The notes under the pieces are model-generated. The model was given only the letters and a program-made list of their open reading frames with translations. It searched no databases and was not told the DNA's origin. Below, in pieces: positions 24,555 to 36,523 of a stretch of 64,000 nucleotides of DNA. The stretch's first letter is position 1. Each line of letters opens with the position of its first letter. A program made the translations under genes and the position numbers. Source of the DNA: Narthecium ossifragum (lineage: Eukaryota > Streptophyta > Magnoliopsida > Dioscoreales > Nartheciaceae); contig OY986968.1 of NCBI GenBank assembly GCA_963920575.1, positions 22,078,129 through 22,142,128 of the forward strand. The letters are read 5' to 3'.

Positions 24555-25541
24555 ATGGCTAGCTTAGTGAAGTTGTAGTTTCTCCCCCTGGATGTTACCG
24601 GCAGTAACTATTTATCCTGGACGCTGGATGCTGAACTCCATCTAAATGCTTGAAACCTGGGAAGCACTATTAAGGAGGGGAATGTAGCCACGCCAAATGA
24701 AAAAGACAGTGCCATTATGTTTCACCGTCGCCACATCCATGAAGACCTGAAAAATGAGTACCTTGCTGTGCGGGACCCACTAGATTTTTGGAAAAACCTA
24801 AGTGATAGGTTTCAACACTTAAGAATTATTGTCCTCCCCACTGCCCAATACGACTGGATGCACCTACGTCTTCAAAATTTTAAGACCGTTAGTGAATACA
24901 ATTCAGCCCTCCACAAAATCACCTCTTAATTAGAACTATGTGGCCAACCGATATTCGACCAAGACAAACTTGAGAAGACATTCTCCACCTTCCACGCCTC
25001 GAACCTGATTTTACAGCAGCAGTATAGGCAATGTGATTATAAGAAGTATTCTGAACTGATTGATGCCTTACTTAGAGCTGAGAGACAGAACCAAATTCTG
25101 TTGAAAAACCATGAGTTCCGTCCACAAAATCACCTCTCAATTATCCCTGCTCCATTTCCAGAAGCAAATGCTAATGCCTATCTCGTGGGCACGGTCATAG
25201 ACATGGCTGTGGCCGTGGACGCGGACGAGCCCGTGGTCGTGGGCCAGGTAATGATAGGTTTCATTATTATCGCGAAGGACCTGAAGATGGAACCTCTAAG
25301 AAGAATGATGATGAATGCTATCGATGTGGAGGAAAAGGGCACTGGTCTCACAACTGTCGTGCGCCCAAGCATATTGTGGAACGACACACGGCAAGAGGAA
25401 AGAAAAAATGTGTTGAAACAAACTTCACAGATTTCGATAGCATGGTTGATATTCCCTTTCCTGAAGCCCCCCATAGTTGATACATCTTTGGATGTATCGG
25501 ACTTCCTCGTAGGATCTGAGGAGTGGATGGACACTAACTAA
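24555..25541 (+). pseudogene. Copia gag remnant
   Basis: The capsid-like protein begins ATG at 24555 (MASLVKL then a stop). It continues in frame-broken pieces: FHRRHIHEDLKNEYLAV, YDWMHLRLQNFKTVSEYNSAL, KTFSTFHASNLILQQQYR. An intact CCHC knuckle, CYRCGGKGHWSHNC, is at 25316-25357. At least two stops and one frameshift are present. Confidence 0.85.
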
Positions 25542-25615
25542 AATCATGTATTATATCTAGTGTGCTTATATCTACCAGTATGTACTGTTATTTTCCTATG
25601 TATCTTTGAATGCTT

Positions 25616-26572
25616 TAAAGTTTATGCATATCCTATGAATGCATATATTGCTCTAATTGTTTCCCAGATGGATGGCGATGCATGTCTTGCAGACAGTGCA
25701 ACAACAAACACGATCCTCCAAGATCGTAAGTACTTCTCGCAGTTAACATTGAAAGAATCAAATGTTAATATCAGGTCCAGTAGACTTGATTGAAGGCTCC
25801 GGAAGAGCCACCATAGTTTTGCCCAGAGGAACAAAACTATCTATTGATGATGCATTATACTCCACTAGATCTAGAAGAAATCTATTCAGTTTCAAGGATT
25901 TACATCGTAATGGATATCATAAAGAAACGATGAATGAAACTGGTGTAGAGTATATGTACATCACAGTTACAGTTTCATGCAAGAAGCACGTTCTTGAGAA
26001 GCTTCCTGCCTTTTCTTCTGGTCTATATTATACGAAAATAAACCAATAGAATCACATGTTGTGACGCACCGGTAGTGCTCTAATCCAAAGGAGTTTATGC
26101 TTTGGCATGATCGACTTGGTCATCCTAGCTCGATGATGATGCGTCGAATTATTGAAAATTCACATGGGCATAGCCTTAAGAACCAGAAGATTCCTTTACC
26201 CAATGAATATTCATATGCTTCTTGCTCTCAAGGAAAACTAATAGTAAGACCATCCCCCTCTAAGGTCACCTCTGAATCCCCAAGTTTATTGGAGAGAATT
26301 CAACGTGATATATGTGGACACATTCATTCCTCAAGTGGACCATTTCGATACTTCATGGTCTTAATAGATGCATCCACACGATGGTTGCATGTATGCCTTC
26401 TATCTACTCATAACATTGCACCTGTCTCAGCTTAGGGACATGCAGCATCTTTGAAACGAGTCAGACCATCTGCATATCATAAATTTTCACCAGTGCAACT
26501 TATCTTTGCCCAACAACCAAATATTTCTCACTTCATGATTTTTCGATATACTGTCTATGCTCCAATTCCTCC
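25616..26572 (+). pseudogene. Copia pol, first part: protease and integrase N-terminus
   Basis: A protease-site region CLADSATTNTIL begins near 25680, followed by a frameshift and then IDDALYSTRSRRNLFSFKDL. The pre-integrase region reads MLWHDRLGHPSSMMMRRI at 26097 on; its later zinc-binding pair is damaged (YASC instead of C..C). Integrase starts IQRDICGHI...FRYFMVLIDASTRW. An internal deletion near 26430 joins LLSTHNIAP to GHAASLKRVRPSAYHKFSP, removing the rest of the catalytic core including the acidic residues. The frame then stops at the solo LTR inserted at 26573. Confidence 0.85.
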
Positions 26573-29010
26573 TGTGAGGACATGTCCCTCTACTCCTAGG
26601 TCGACCGGCTGGGTCAGACCCGTGGCTCGTTTGATTATTTCGCGTCGAGCGCGCGATCCGGTGGATCGCATTGTTTCTTGGACCGCAAGGGCAATTTGGT
26701 AAATTGCGCCTTGTCGGTTTGTTTCAGACCCACGTGTGCACACACTGACATTGTTTGTGTTAGTGTTTGATTAGAATTGTTAGATGGACCCGGGATCGGA
26801 AGATCCGAGCTTGGGCTTGTGTTTTAGCCCAAGTTTGTGTTTCTGAGCAAGAAGATCGATCTTCCTTGATCTTCTTTGCTAAGGAGATCGATCTTCCTTG
26901 AGAATAGATCGATCCTTCTGTGCCAGAAAGTCCTGGCGGTGATCTTTGAGAGGACGGCCGCCGTTGGCCGTCGCTCTCTACTATCAGAGGGAGAGAGGAC
27001 TTTCTCTCCTCTCCTCCCCCTTTTCCCCTCCTTCCCCGGCTTTCCCCCTTCCTCTTCTTACTCTTCTTCCTCTTCTCCTTCTTCCTTCTTCTTCCTTCTT
27101 GTTTCTTCTTCCCGCGGTTCTGCTTCCCACGTTTTTCCGGCAACCTTCTTCTTCTCTGTTCTCCCTCCTCCGGCCACCGTTTTGGGCGTTCCAATGCTCG
27201 TTGGATCCGTGGCGATTTGAGGAAGATCCCTGGTGTGGTTTGGAGCTTTGTTGCTGACTGGTTTGCGGGGAATCAACTGAGGAGTGCGTTTCCGGTAGGT
27301 TTCTACCTACCTGAGTTAGTTTAGGGGTTTTCTTTGGATCTAGCCGTTAGATCCTGTTGTTCTTTGTGTTGTTGGATGCCTCTTGCTTAGTATAATTTCT
27401 GGTTTAAGTTTCATAAGCTTTGGTTAAGATTTTAGTAGGATTTGAGCATGTTTAATCTCGAATTTTCTGGTTTCTGTTGTTCTTGAAGAGCAGCCAGTTT
27501 GCAGCGAGGTTTCCGATCAGTACGTGCATGTTCTTTGGTTGTGATGAACATAAGAGTTGTAGATCTTTGAATCTACTCTCAGACGCAATTGATTTCATAA
27601 TTGTCTGATGTGCCTATGATTTGTTATGAATTTCGTACGGGTGGGCTACGTTGCAGCACGTAATGGTAAGTTAGTTTTGATTAGCTGTTTTGATTAGTGT
27701 TTTTCCGTTAATCTAACCGTTGGATGTTTCCCGATTGTGGATATGTTGATCCCAGCATATTGAGCTACTGATTTCTAAGCTGGATCTTGAATCCAACATC
27801 GTTTGGACGTCGGATCGATGGGGTCAATTAGCCTCTAAGTATAGGATTTTGGTGTTTTTAAATAATATTATATGTTCGAAACATATAATATTATATTTTA
27901 CTGTTCATCGAAGTTTTCGAGGTTGCTTCCCGTTGCAGTAGTCCACGGATGACGGTCGTGGTACCGTCGTAATGCCAGGACCCGCTGCGGATCGGCTGGC
28001 AGCGGTTGGTAGTACCGTTGCAGCGATCCAGTTGGACTTGTATGCTGATTTATCATACTATTGCATGCCTATCTCTTATTTGTGTATGTTCATAGCATGC
28101 ATTCTCTGTTGTGCATTAGTTGCATGGTTAGGGTGTGGGTGATCCGTGGGTCGCTGTCCCGAGGCTGGAAGCTCGGATTTAGCCATAGGACCGGGGTTGG
28201 GTTGTTTGGACCCGGTTTGAATTGTGGTGTCCAGTCAAACTTGATGATAGGTTTAGATGATGGTACTCCTGTTGCTTAGTGATTGTAGAGGTTGTGTCGG
28301 TCTCGAGTCGGATGTTGAGGTGTAGCCGGTGTCACACTGTGTTGACCCTTGAGTAGAGAGGTTGACTACTCAGCGGTGTCATTTTCCGCTTGCAGTGTCG
28401 TTCCTTGCTTGTGGGCCAGCAGTGTTAGTCCTACTTACTGAGTGTGACCTGACATGTGACCAGTTCTTCTGGAAGACCATGATCGTGGGCCTTATGGACA
28501 CGCGGTGGGGTTATGGGATCCATGTATACACCCAGGTCTTATTTGAGGGTGACACTGTTGCGTTTCCCTCTTCCTTCTGTGTGACGTAGTGTAGAACCCT
28601 ACTGAGCATTATGCTCACTCCTACCCGGGCTGTGTTTTGCAGGTGCAAGCGTCAGTTCTTCTTCTGTGGCCCCTACCGGGCAGTTGGTCGGCGGTGTGGC
28701 GGCGCCAGGCAGAGTTTGAGAGGTAGAGATCATTTACTGCTTTTAAACCCTTTGTTAGATAGCCTCCTACGGGAGTAATGTTGTATTTGAATCTTCCCCT
28801 CTCCGAGGATATGTATATTAAATTCACTTTGATTTTGTAATCTGTGGTTCGAGGCTTCTTTAATTATGTCTTTAAATTGAGGGTAATTATGATGAATTGT
28901 TAGGGAGACCAATAGGTTAGAGGGAACCCTCGCCAATATTTTCTGAGGTTTGTTAGGTTTCGGTTCGCGTCGCTAGGCCCGGTTGGGCTTTCACGGGTCA
29001 GGGCGCGACA
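26573..29010 (+). mobile_element. Solo LTR, gypsy (Del/Tekay-like), 2.4 kb
   Basis: Begins TGTGAGGACATGTCCCTCTA, ends GGTCAGGGCGCGACA, and is flanked by a perfect 5-bp duplication CCTCC (26568-26572 and 29011-29015). It interrupts the Copia integrase region. The TGTGAGGAC start and the GGGCGCGACA end fit LTRs of chromovirus-type gypsy elements as I know them. The interior has a pyrimidine-rich leader (27000-27180), GATCGATC words at 26850-26910, and no coding domain. A partial minus-strand relative ends at 54989. Confidence 0.85.
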
Positions 29011-29015
29011 CCTCC

Positions 29016-29560
29016 ACCTTAGAGAACCAAAATGGGTCCTCAACACCAACTGGGTATCTACTTTGGTTTTGATTCTCCTTCTATCATTAGATATCTAGAG
29101 TCTTTAACAGGAGATTTGTTTAGAGCACATTTTGTTGACTGTCACTTTGATGAGTCAGTTTTCCCACCATTAGGGGGAGACAACAAGAAGCCAGAATCTC
29201 AAAATGAAATTGTATGGAACAATTCGATGTTGTCTCATCTTGATCCTAGGACAAGTCAAACTGAACTCGAAGTTCAGAAGATTATACATTTACAGAAGAT
29301 TATGAATCAGATGCCTGATGCATTTATTGATTCATAGCGAGTAACAAAATTACATATTCCAGCTGCAAATGTTCCAGCTCGGATTAATGTTCCTGAAGAC
29401 CAATCCGACGATCCGAAAGCATGTGAATCCAAAGTACGCCAGAAGCGTAGGAGACCTATTGGCGTCAAGGATAAGGTCTCAAGGAGAAGAAAGGCACAAG
29501 GCCAAACTGGACATAAGGTTGATACTCCTGAAGAAATTAACAAACCCGAAGTTTGTATTC
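29016..29560 (+). pseudogene. Copia pol, integrase C-terminal part
   Basis: Continues from the break at 26572: MGPQHQLGIYFGFDSPSIIRY, LTGDLFRAHFVDCHFDESVFP, then a linker with one stop (29336) and a basic stretch near 29430-29500. Ends at a solo LTR insertion; removing that insertion and one target copy restores the frame across the junction (...PEVCIPNKNRFEK). Confidence 0.85.
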
Positions 29561-31273
29561 TGATGAGTGTATGAAAGTGCACTCTGAATAGGCTTATAAC
29601 AATCTCAATTGTTAGAGTATTATCTTTAATCAACATCTTTATTACTATTTTTATATCTATATGTTGCTTCACATAGTTGTTTGCAAAATGCAGGAAAAAG
29701 GAGCAAAGAAGCTGAAAAGATTACATGGATCAACTTGAAATATTAAACTGTACCTGCTCATGAAGAACCATATGATGTGCCATACACCTTTGGAAAGCTC
29801 TTGAAGTCTAGTTTCGGGAAAATTTTACGGTTCGTGATTTGGAGATGCATAGAGGAAGTTACAGTGTTTTTCGTATCAGTGCGCAGGGCAGAATAGCAGA
29901 AGAAAGATGCAGAAAATAAAAGATCAATCTTCCTTAAATAAAAGATCGATCTCTTATGCATGCAGAGATGAAAAAGACCCACGGTCGACCGTCGGATCGA
30001 CCGTCGCGCCCAAAAATTCTCACGGTCGACCGTGGCATCGACCGTCAGCCTCTGTCAAGAAAAATACTTCGCAGGGTCGATACGAAGATTGACCGTGAGC
30101 GAAAATAAGAAAGTTGGAATAAAAGATCGATCTTCTTTACTAAGAAGATCGATCCTTGTGGGCGTCGTCAACAATACATGAAAGAGATCAATCTCTTCCT
30201 TGCATGAGATCGATCTGAACATGGGTAGTTTGGAAAGAGCTGAGTCTACGGAGAAAGAAGATCGATCTCTATCTTAAAGAGATCGATCTTAGTCGGGGAG
30301 AACCAGGTTACGAAAATTGGGAAAAGAAAGAAGATCAATCTTTATCCTAAAGAAGATCGATCTCTTTACGGACGATCTGAAAACGAACGGACCAGATTTA
30401 ATTCAAAGGCTGAATCAAAATTAGGGTTTCTTACCCCTATTTAAGGAAGACGTCCAAGACTTATTTTGGGGGTTAGCCAGCACTCTTGGAGGAGTTTTGA
30501 AGGCCGGAAAGAGGGGAGAGGACCGCACGAAGATCTAGGGTTTTTCTTTCTCATCTTTATTATGAATATCTTGGTTGTTTTTTTGAACATGAGTGGCTAA
30601 TCCCATTGCTAAGGAACCGATGTAGCCTAACTGAATCATTCTATGTTATTGGATCATGATTATTTAATCAGTTTATTTTTCTTGTTTCATTCATTATTAT
30701 AACTGAGATCTTAAATACCTTTATCTGGCCAATAGAAGTATTATAGATTGTTTTATGTGAGATTGGGTGAGGGTTCATTCCCTAATCTTGCAGGATCTAT
30801 GAATGAATGAGATTTAGTCGAAGCCGAGTTCAAGCTAAGACACTCCTTGGTTTTTAATTGTTTTTCAGAGCTTAATGGATTCTTGATTGACCCTTAGCTA
30901 TGGGTTCATTAACTAGGGTTAATTGAGGGTACTTGGTGAAAACCGCGATCGAACGGATCATCATACCGGAAGAACAAACCCTTTGAATTAAACTGAGATT
31001 TCGTTGATTCAATGCATAGAATGAGGATGTTATGGTGAAATCGGAACCTTAGTATTCATCCATTATATTTCCATCGTTTTCTTATTTCGTTATTAGATCA
31101 TCTATTCTCAATACTTTATATTTCTTATTTTCCCTTCTTTATTTATTTTCTTTTCTGTTCTTTAGCGTTTCACTCTAATAATCTTTACAAATCTCTGTGG
31201 GTACGATACTCGTCTTGCTACTATACTGATTGCACCGATTCGTATACTTGCGAGATACAAAATTTATTCATCA
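29561..31273 (+). mobile_element. Solo LTR, family 'TGATGAG', copy 2
   Basis: Starts TGATGAGTGTATGAAAGTGC, ends TTATTCATCA, and has a perfect 5-bp duplication TATTC (29556-29560 and 31274-31278) inside the Copia pol frame. A TATA-like CTATTTAAGG lies at about 30438-30447. Immediately upstream (29920-30370) is an array of palindromes: at least seven GATCGATC words mostly set in AAGATCGATCTT, plus ACGGTCGACCGT twice. Confidence 0.9.
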
Positions 31274-33087
31274 TATTCCAAATAAGAATCGATTCGAAAA
31301 GACACCTCCCGAAGATGTTCAGGCACCTCCTGAAGAGGTCCTGATATCTGAAAATCATGAGATCTCAATAAATTGTATGCACACTGAGAAAAGGTGGAAT
31401 AGAAATGAAACTGTTGTAAACAACTTATTTGCATATGCAGTTGCTCTTGATATTACCAGAAGTAATGAAGAGCTTGAACCAAAATCCGTTGAAGAGTGTC
31501 GACATAGAATTGATTGGACAAAATGGAAAGAAGTTATTCAAGCTGAATTAGACTCGTTGGCTAAACGAAATGTTTTTCGACCTGTAGTTCAGACACCAGA
31601 AGATGTCAAACCAGTGGGATACAAATGGGTATTTATACGCAAGAGAAATGAGAAAAATGAGATTGTGCGATATAAAGCATGGCTTGTAGTACAAGGTTTC
31701 TCGTAAAAGCCTGATATAGACTATGAGGAGACATACTCTCCTATAATGGATGCAATAACCTTTCACTTCTTGATTGGTTTAGCAATCTCAGTAAGACTAG
31801 ATATGTATCTAATGGACGTAGTCACGACATACTTATATGGGTCACTAGATAGTGACATTTATATGAAAGTCCCTGAAGGCCTTAAATTGCCTGGATCAAA
31901 TAAATCCCGGGATCTATATTCTATAAAACTTCAAAGATCTTTATACGGGTTAAAACAGTCTGGCCGGATGTGGTACAATCAGCTCAGTGAATACCTCCTG
32001 AAAGAGGGATATGTAAATAACCCAGTTTGCCCATGTGTCTTCACTAAAAAAATCAAATTTTGGATTTGCTATTATTGTAGTATACATCGATGACCAGAAT
32101 TTAATTGGGACTCCTGAAGAGCTCACAAAGGCATCAGACTATTTAAAGAAGGAATTTGAAATGAAAGATCTTGGAAAGACAAAATTTTGCCTCGGCCTGC
32201 AGATCGAGCACTTTCCATGTGGAATATTGGTTCACCAATCAAATTATATGGAAAAGGTCTTAAGACAATTTTACATGGACAAAACTCATCCATTGAGTTC
32301 TCCAATGATTGTCCGATCTCTTGATGTGAAGAAAGACCCTTTCCGCCCTCATGAAGATGGTGAAGAACTCCTTGGTCCTGAAGTACCATATCTTAGTGCT
32401 ATTGGAGCTCTCATATATCTGACAAATTGCACACGGCCCGATATTGCCTTCGCAGTCAATTTATTAGCAAGATTCAGTTCTGTACGGATCCGAACGCACT
32501 GGAATGGGATCAAGCACATATTGCGCTATCTTCGTGGAACTACAGATCTCTGACTATTTTTTGCAAATAATTCGAGACCACAGTTAGTTGGCTATGCAGA
32601 TGCTGGTTATCTTTCTGATCCACATAAGGCCAAGTCACAAACCGGGTATATATTTCTTTATGGTAACACTGCTATATCTTGGCGATCTATAAAGCAGACA
32701 CTAACCACCACATCTTCAAATCATGCTGAGATACTTGCTATTCATGAGGCAAGTCGAGAATGTATCTGGTTAAAAAGTATGATGCAGCATATTCAAGTTA
32801 GTTGTGGATTTTCTTCAATCAGGAATATCCCGACGATATTATATGAAGATAATGCGGCTTACATCGCTCAAATCAAAGTTGGATATATCAAAGGCGATAG
32901 AACCAAGCATATATCTCCAAAGTTCTTTTACACGCATGAGCTACAGAAGAACAGCGATATTAATGTCCAGCAAATAGGCTCTAGTGACAACTTGGCTGAT
33001 TTATTTACAAAGGCATTACTGACGACGACATTCAGAATGCTGGTACATGAGATCGGTATGCGCCGTCTCAAAGATCTCAGCACTTAA
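31274..33087 (+). pseudogene. Copia pol, reverse transcriptase and RNase H
   Basis: The RT begins EELEPKSVEECRHRIDW and KPVGYKWVF, reaches a stop after LVVQGFS (31704), and resumes KPDIDYEETYSP. LQRSLYGLKQSGRMWY is followed by a one-base frameshift near 32045. The active-site motif is YIDD (VVYIDDQNLIG). Later blocks are LGLQIEHFPCGILV and CTRPDIAFAVNLLARFS, with a stop at 32551. RNase H follows with GYADAGY, SSNHAEILAIHEASRE, YEDNAA and LADLFTKAL, ending at a stop at 33085-33087. The motifs are well kept but four or more disruptions rule out activity. Confidence 0.9.
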
Positions 33088-33336
33088 GCTTATATTACAT
33101 CTTCATGAGGGGGAAAGATATAGATATTCAGATACTGTACTCTTTTTCCTTTGCCAAGGCTTTTTACCACTTGGTTTTCCTTAACAAGGTTTTAATGAGG
33201 CAGTCTTGATAACCTGATATCTTTATAAAAGAATAGTGCACTCTTTTCCTTCACTGAGTTTTTATTCCATTGGGTTTTGCTTAGCAAAGGTTTTTGACAA
33301 GGCACATTCTTGTACTAATGGTCATTCAAGGGGGAG

Positions 33337-33590
33337 TGTTGTGAATCACGTGTAAATGGAGTGAATGACCATTACCTACTAGCATTAATGAGGGTGGAAA
33401 ATTTCTTTCACCCATGTGATGATATTCTTGTCTCATATGTACTCAAATGCCTATAAATAGGCATTGGCTAATGAATGAAGTGAGATAAAAAAGAGGAAGT
33501 AGGGAGTTTTAACTTTTCATCATTCTTTGCTTCTCTCCCTCTCAAGTTCTTTGATATATTAGGTGTGTTGATGTTAACATATATATAACA
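33337..33590 (+). repeat. Copia 3' LTR
   Basis: 254-bp copy of the 5' LTR, directly preceded by the polypurine tract. Confidence 0.92.
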
Positions 33591-33591
33591 A

Positions 33592-33773
33592 CTAGTCCTA
33601 TCCTCTGCCACATGGCAGGGTAACCACCATCTCCCCTCACCTCCCTCATAACTCCCCTCTTCCCCACTATTACCCCCTCCACATCAGCAGCCACATAGGA
33701 CTAAACCTGCCACATAGGATGCCAATAGGACAACCAAATGTTATTTTATAACCATGCTCATATATAAGGATGA
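33592..33773 (-). mobile_element. Mini-Helitron 4, inserted in the Copia target-site duplication
   Basis: Minus strand: 5' end TCATCCTTATATATGAGC at plus 33773; 3' end with stem CTGCC / GGCAG (33605-33617) and GGACTAG at 33592. Host A and T flank it as expected. It lies one base past the Copia 3' LTR. Confidence 0.7.
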
Positions 33774-33931
33774 TATCAACCATTATTATCCACAGCATTG
33801 CTAATAAAATGGACCACGTCATCATTTTCGGAGTGATGAGTTACACTGACGTTCCCATCTAGATTCTAAATTACAAAAATAGTAGTTACCTACCACATAA
33901 TCCCTATTTCTTAATGACTTTTATTACTTAG

Positions 33932-34033
33932 GAAGATACTAATGTCCGGGGAACTGCTGAGATGTTACACGATAGCGGGGCACGTGTTGATATTCGCTAT
34001 GAGCACGAGCTCCTTGCCATGCGACCACCTTTA
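33932..34033 (+). pseudogene. Orphan exon-like block of unknown gene
   Basis: A 102-bp open block is flanked by TTAG and GTGAGT and reads EDTNVRGTAEMLHDSG, then ARVDIRYEHELLAMRPPL. The splice context and even composition suggest a captured or relict exon. I do not recognise the protein. Confidence 0.35.
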
Positions 34034-35100
34034 GTGAGTGCAAAAAACAATACTCATATAAAATTTGATCTAATTTTACTTTGTCATATACGTAAAGCAT
34101 GTTACTACTATGTTTTTAGATACATTTACGACCCTAGCACCACTTGCTGCAAATGGGGTAAGTAAAAAATGTTACTAACATTATATCATTCAAGCAATTT
34201 CGATAAACTTTATTCAGATTCTATGAGTTCGAATTTTGAACATTAAATAAAAAAAAGGTGAATTTAGCTATGTGGTTTATTAAAAGGTGTGCACTTTGCA
34301 TATATTTATTAGGTGAATTTGGATTATAATGATTTAATACTTATGTGCCCACAAGTCAAATTGGGCAAAGGGCAGTGCTGCCTTCATCATTCATGGGTAG
34401 CACTAGACATCTAAACCAGATCTACCATGACTCAATGGCGATAACCCGATATTTTAATCATTCATGGGTAGCACTAGACATCTAAACCAGATCTACCATG
34501 TTGTGTCTTGCGTGGTAGGAGAATATGCTATATGAGAGTTAGTTGGGAGGGGGGGGGGGGGGGGGGTAGTTGGTGGTTATGAGCTAGCAACTTTAACCAA
34601 TCAAATCCCAATCGATTCGAGGCCCCAAACCAGCCCAATTTCTCTATCTCCTCCGCCATGGGCGCTTCGAGGCCTCTCCTCCACCATGGCCGCCTGGTCC
34701 CTTCCCAGCTCCACTCCTCTGCAGCAGAGTCGTCGGCCCCCCTTCATCGAAGCCCAGATGTATGAAGACCTTCTCCATCTATCAATGGAACCCTGACCAA
34801 TCGGAGAAGCCTCAACTCTAGGAGTACTCGGTCTCACCGGATGCGAGTCGTAGCACCATAACACCTCCTACCACCTGACGTCGCCGGAGAGATCACAGAA
34901 GTGAAAGAGGGGTGACAGAGGGATCAAGTGAAGGGAGAGAGCTTGTGGAAGACAATCAGTGGATCCGACGGGCTCGGTCGGCGAGGTCCGGCAGTGGGTT
35001 TTCAGCGATGATCTGGTGTGTGGTGAGGCGGCGATCGGCGGGGAAGAATGGTCGTGGTCACGAGAAGGGAGAACGAGATCGTGATGAGAAGGAGTAGAAC
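34034..35100. other. Spacer with a direct repeat and a G18 run; no gene
   Basis: A 44-bp word (ATCATTCATGGGTAGCACTA...CTACCATG) is repeated at 34386-34429 and 34457-34500. A run of 18 G lies at 34549-34566. Positions 34600-35100 are GC-richer and leader-like but hold no recognisable protein. Confidence 0.6.
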
Positions 35101-35630
35101 TGTAACACCTCGAACCAGAAAGCCCATCCATGCCGAATGTGTGTCGCTCTTGTAGTATTTGTTATAATGTTTGTTAGAAGCCGAAGGTATGTCATAATAT
35201 GATGTATGTTATGTTAATACCTTGGAATCATACATGGTTTGAGTAATAGTAGTATGAATGATTGCATGCCTTTAATTATGAGATGTTTAATGTTGAATGC
35301 ATATACTATATGCTTAGCTCATGGGTTGTTCGATGGAATGCCAAAGAGAGATGGCATGAGGTAAACTCTTATGGAATGCTATGCATGACTTGGTTATTGA
35401 TAGCTTGACCATTGGTAGGCCTTGTAGAGGCTTATTTAGCTACGTTATGCTCGATGCCTTATTAGTCTCATTTTGTACTTTATGTAATGCTTAGTCATTT
35501 ACTATGCTTTATTATTAGCTCTACTTTGGCATATTGCATGCTATACTTGACGTGTATGATGAAATGTTATGTAGAGACACCTAACCTAGTTAATTGTGTA
35601 GATTCATGCATAATGTTTTCATTAGAGGAG
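35101..35630 (+). mobile_element. Gypsy LTR 5' fragment
   Basis: Starts TGTAACACCTCGAACCAG, a start typical of Del/Tekay-type gypsy LTRs. It runs in ordinary LTR-like AT-rich sequence until gypsy integrase coding sequence takes over near 35630. The junction is a deletion or a separate insertion. Confidence 0.45.
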
Positions 35631-36523
35631 CCTGTCGAAAGACGATGGATGCCGCGCGGATCGCTCACCTATATTTCCAAGAGGTGGTGCGGTTACATGG
35701 GATTCCCAGGTCAATCACTTCTGATCGCGACGTCAAGTTCATGAGCAACTTTTGGAAGTGTTTGTGGCAGAAGCTGGGTACCAAATTTAGCTTTAGCAGT
35801 GCCTATCATCCCCAGACTGATGGCCAGACAGAGGTCATCAACAGGAGCCTCGGCAACCTCTTGAGGAGCCTCGCAGGAAGTCGCCCAAAGATGTGGGATG
35901 AAGCTTTGAGTCAAGCCGAATTCGCCTTCAACCGGTCCAAAAATCGGTCGACCGGCCTGAGTCCTTTTGAAATTGTATATGGCTCTAATCTTATGGGGGT
36001 ATTGGATCTGGTTCCAATTTCCAAGCCCGGTCGACCAAGCCTGAAAGCTGAGGACTTGATCGAGCATCTCCATACCATCCAGGATCAGGTCAAGTCTCAA
36101 CTGGAGATCACCAATGCCAGGTATAAAAGTGCGGCAGATCAGCACCGACGCCGGGTCTCTTTCAACGTTGGGGATGAAGTTTGGGTAGTCTTGACCAAAG
36201 AAAGACTGGCGGCAGGGGAATATTCCAAGCTGGGAGATAAAAAGATCGGTCCCTGTGAAGTCCCCCAGAAGTTTAATGATAATGCCTATCGGGTCCGGCT
36301 TCCTCCTCACTTGCAGATTTCAGACACGTTCAATGTGAAGAATCTGGTGCCATACAGAGGGGTTTTGGATGATTCCGACTCGAGGACGAGTCCTTTCCAA
36401 CCAGGGGAGGATGATGCAGAACCAGGGCCGGACCTGACTGAGTCCAATCCGCTTCCAAGGCGATCCGGACGCAGTCGGATTCCATCCGTACGATTGAGGC
36501 CTTTGGAAGGCCATAACTTTTGA
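35630..36523 (+). pseudogene. Ty3/gypsy integrase remnant
   Basis: One open frame to the stop at 36521. In order: KTMDAARIAHLYFQEVVRLHG, SITSDRDVKFMSNFW (second catalytic aspartate), YHPQTDGQTEVINRSL (with the catalytic glutamate), FAFNRSKNRSTGLSPFEIVYG, VGDEVWVVL, and a C-terminal tail ending RLRPLEGHNF. The N-terminal zinc domain and first aspartate are missing, as are gag, protease and RT, so it is a 3' piece of an element. Confidence 0.85.

Larger units (their letters stand above)
23553..33590 (+). mobile_element. Copia retrotransposon with both LTRs, decayed and multiply interrupted
   Basis: Near-identical LTRs at 23553-23805 and 33337-33590 (about 253 bp, TGTTGTGAATCACGTG...ATATATAACA) enclose gag, protease, integrase, RT and RNase H remnants in Copia order. 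A tRNA-primer-like site (CGTTATCAGCATGAGAC) follows the first LTR and a polypurine tract AAGGGGGAG (33328-33336) precedes the second. Flanking 5-mers are ATATA on the left and, once the Helitron at 33592-33773 is removed, ATATC on the right. Later insertions: a SINE (24365), a solo LTR (26573) and a solo LTR (29561). Without them the element is about 5.8 kb. All reading frames are broken, so it cannot move on its own. Confidence 0.92.

Noticed and set aside
26760..27257. Open frames at 26760-27257 on both strands as genes
   Set aside because: They arise from a pyrimidine-rich leader inside the 26573-29010 solo LTR; sequence is repetitive and open on both strands.
34549..34566. G18 run as a G-quadruplex regulator
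   Set aside because: A bare homopolymer can be slippage or assembly noise; no gene start lies near.
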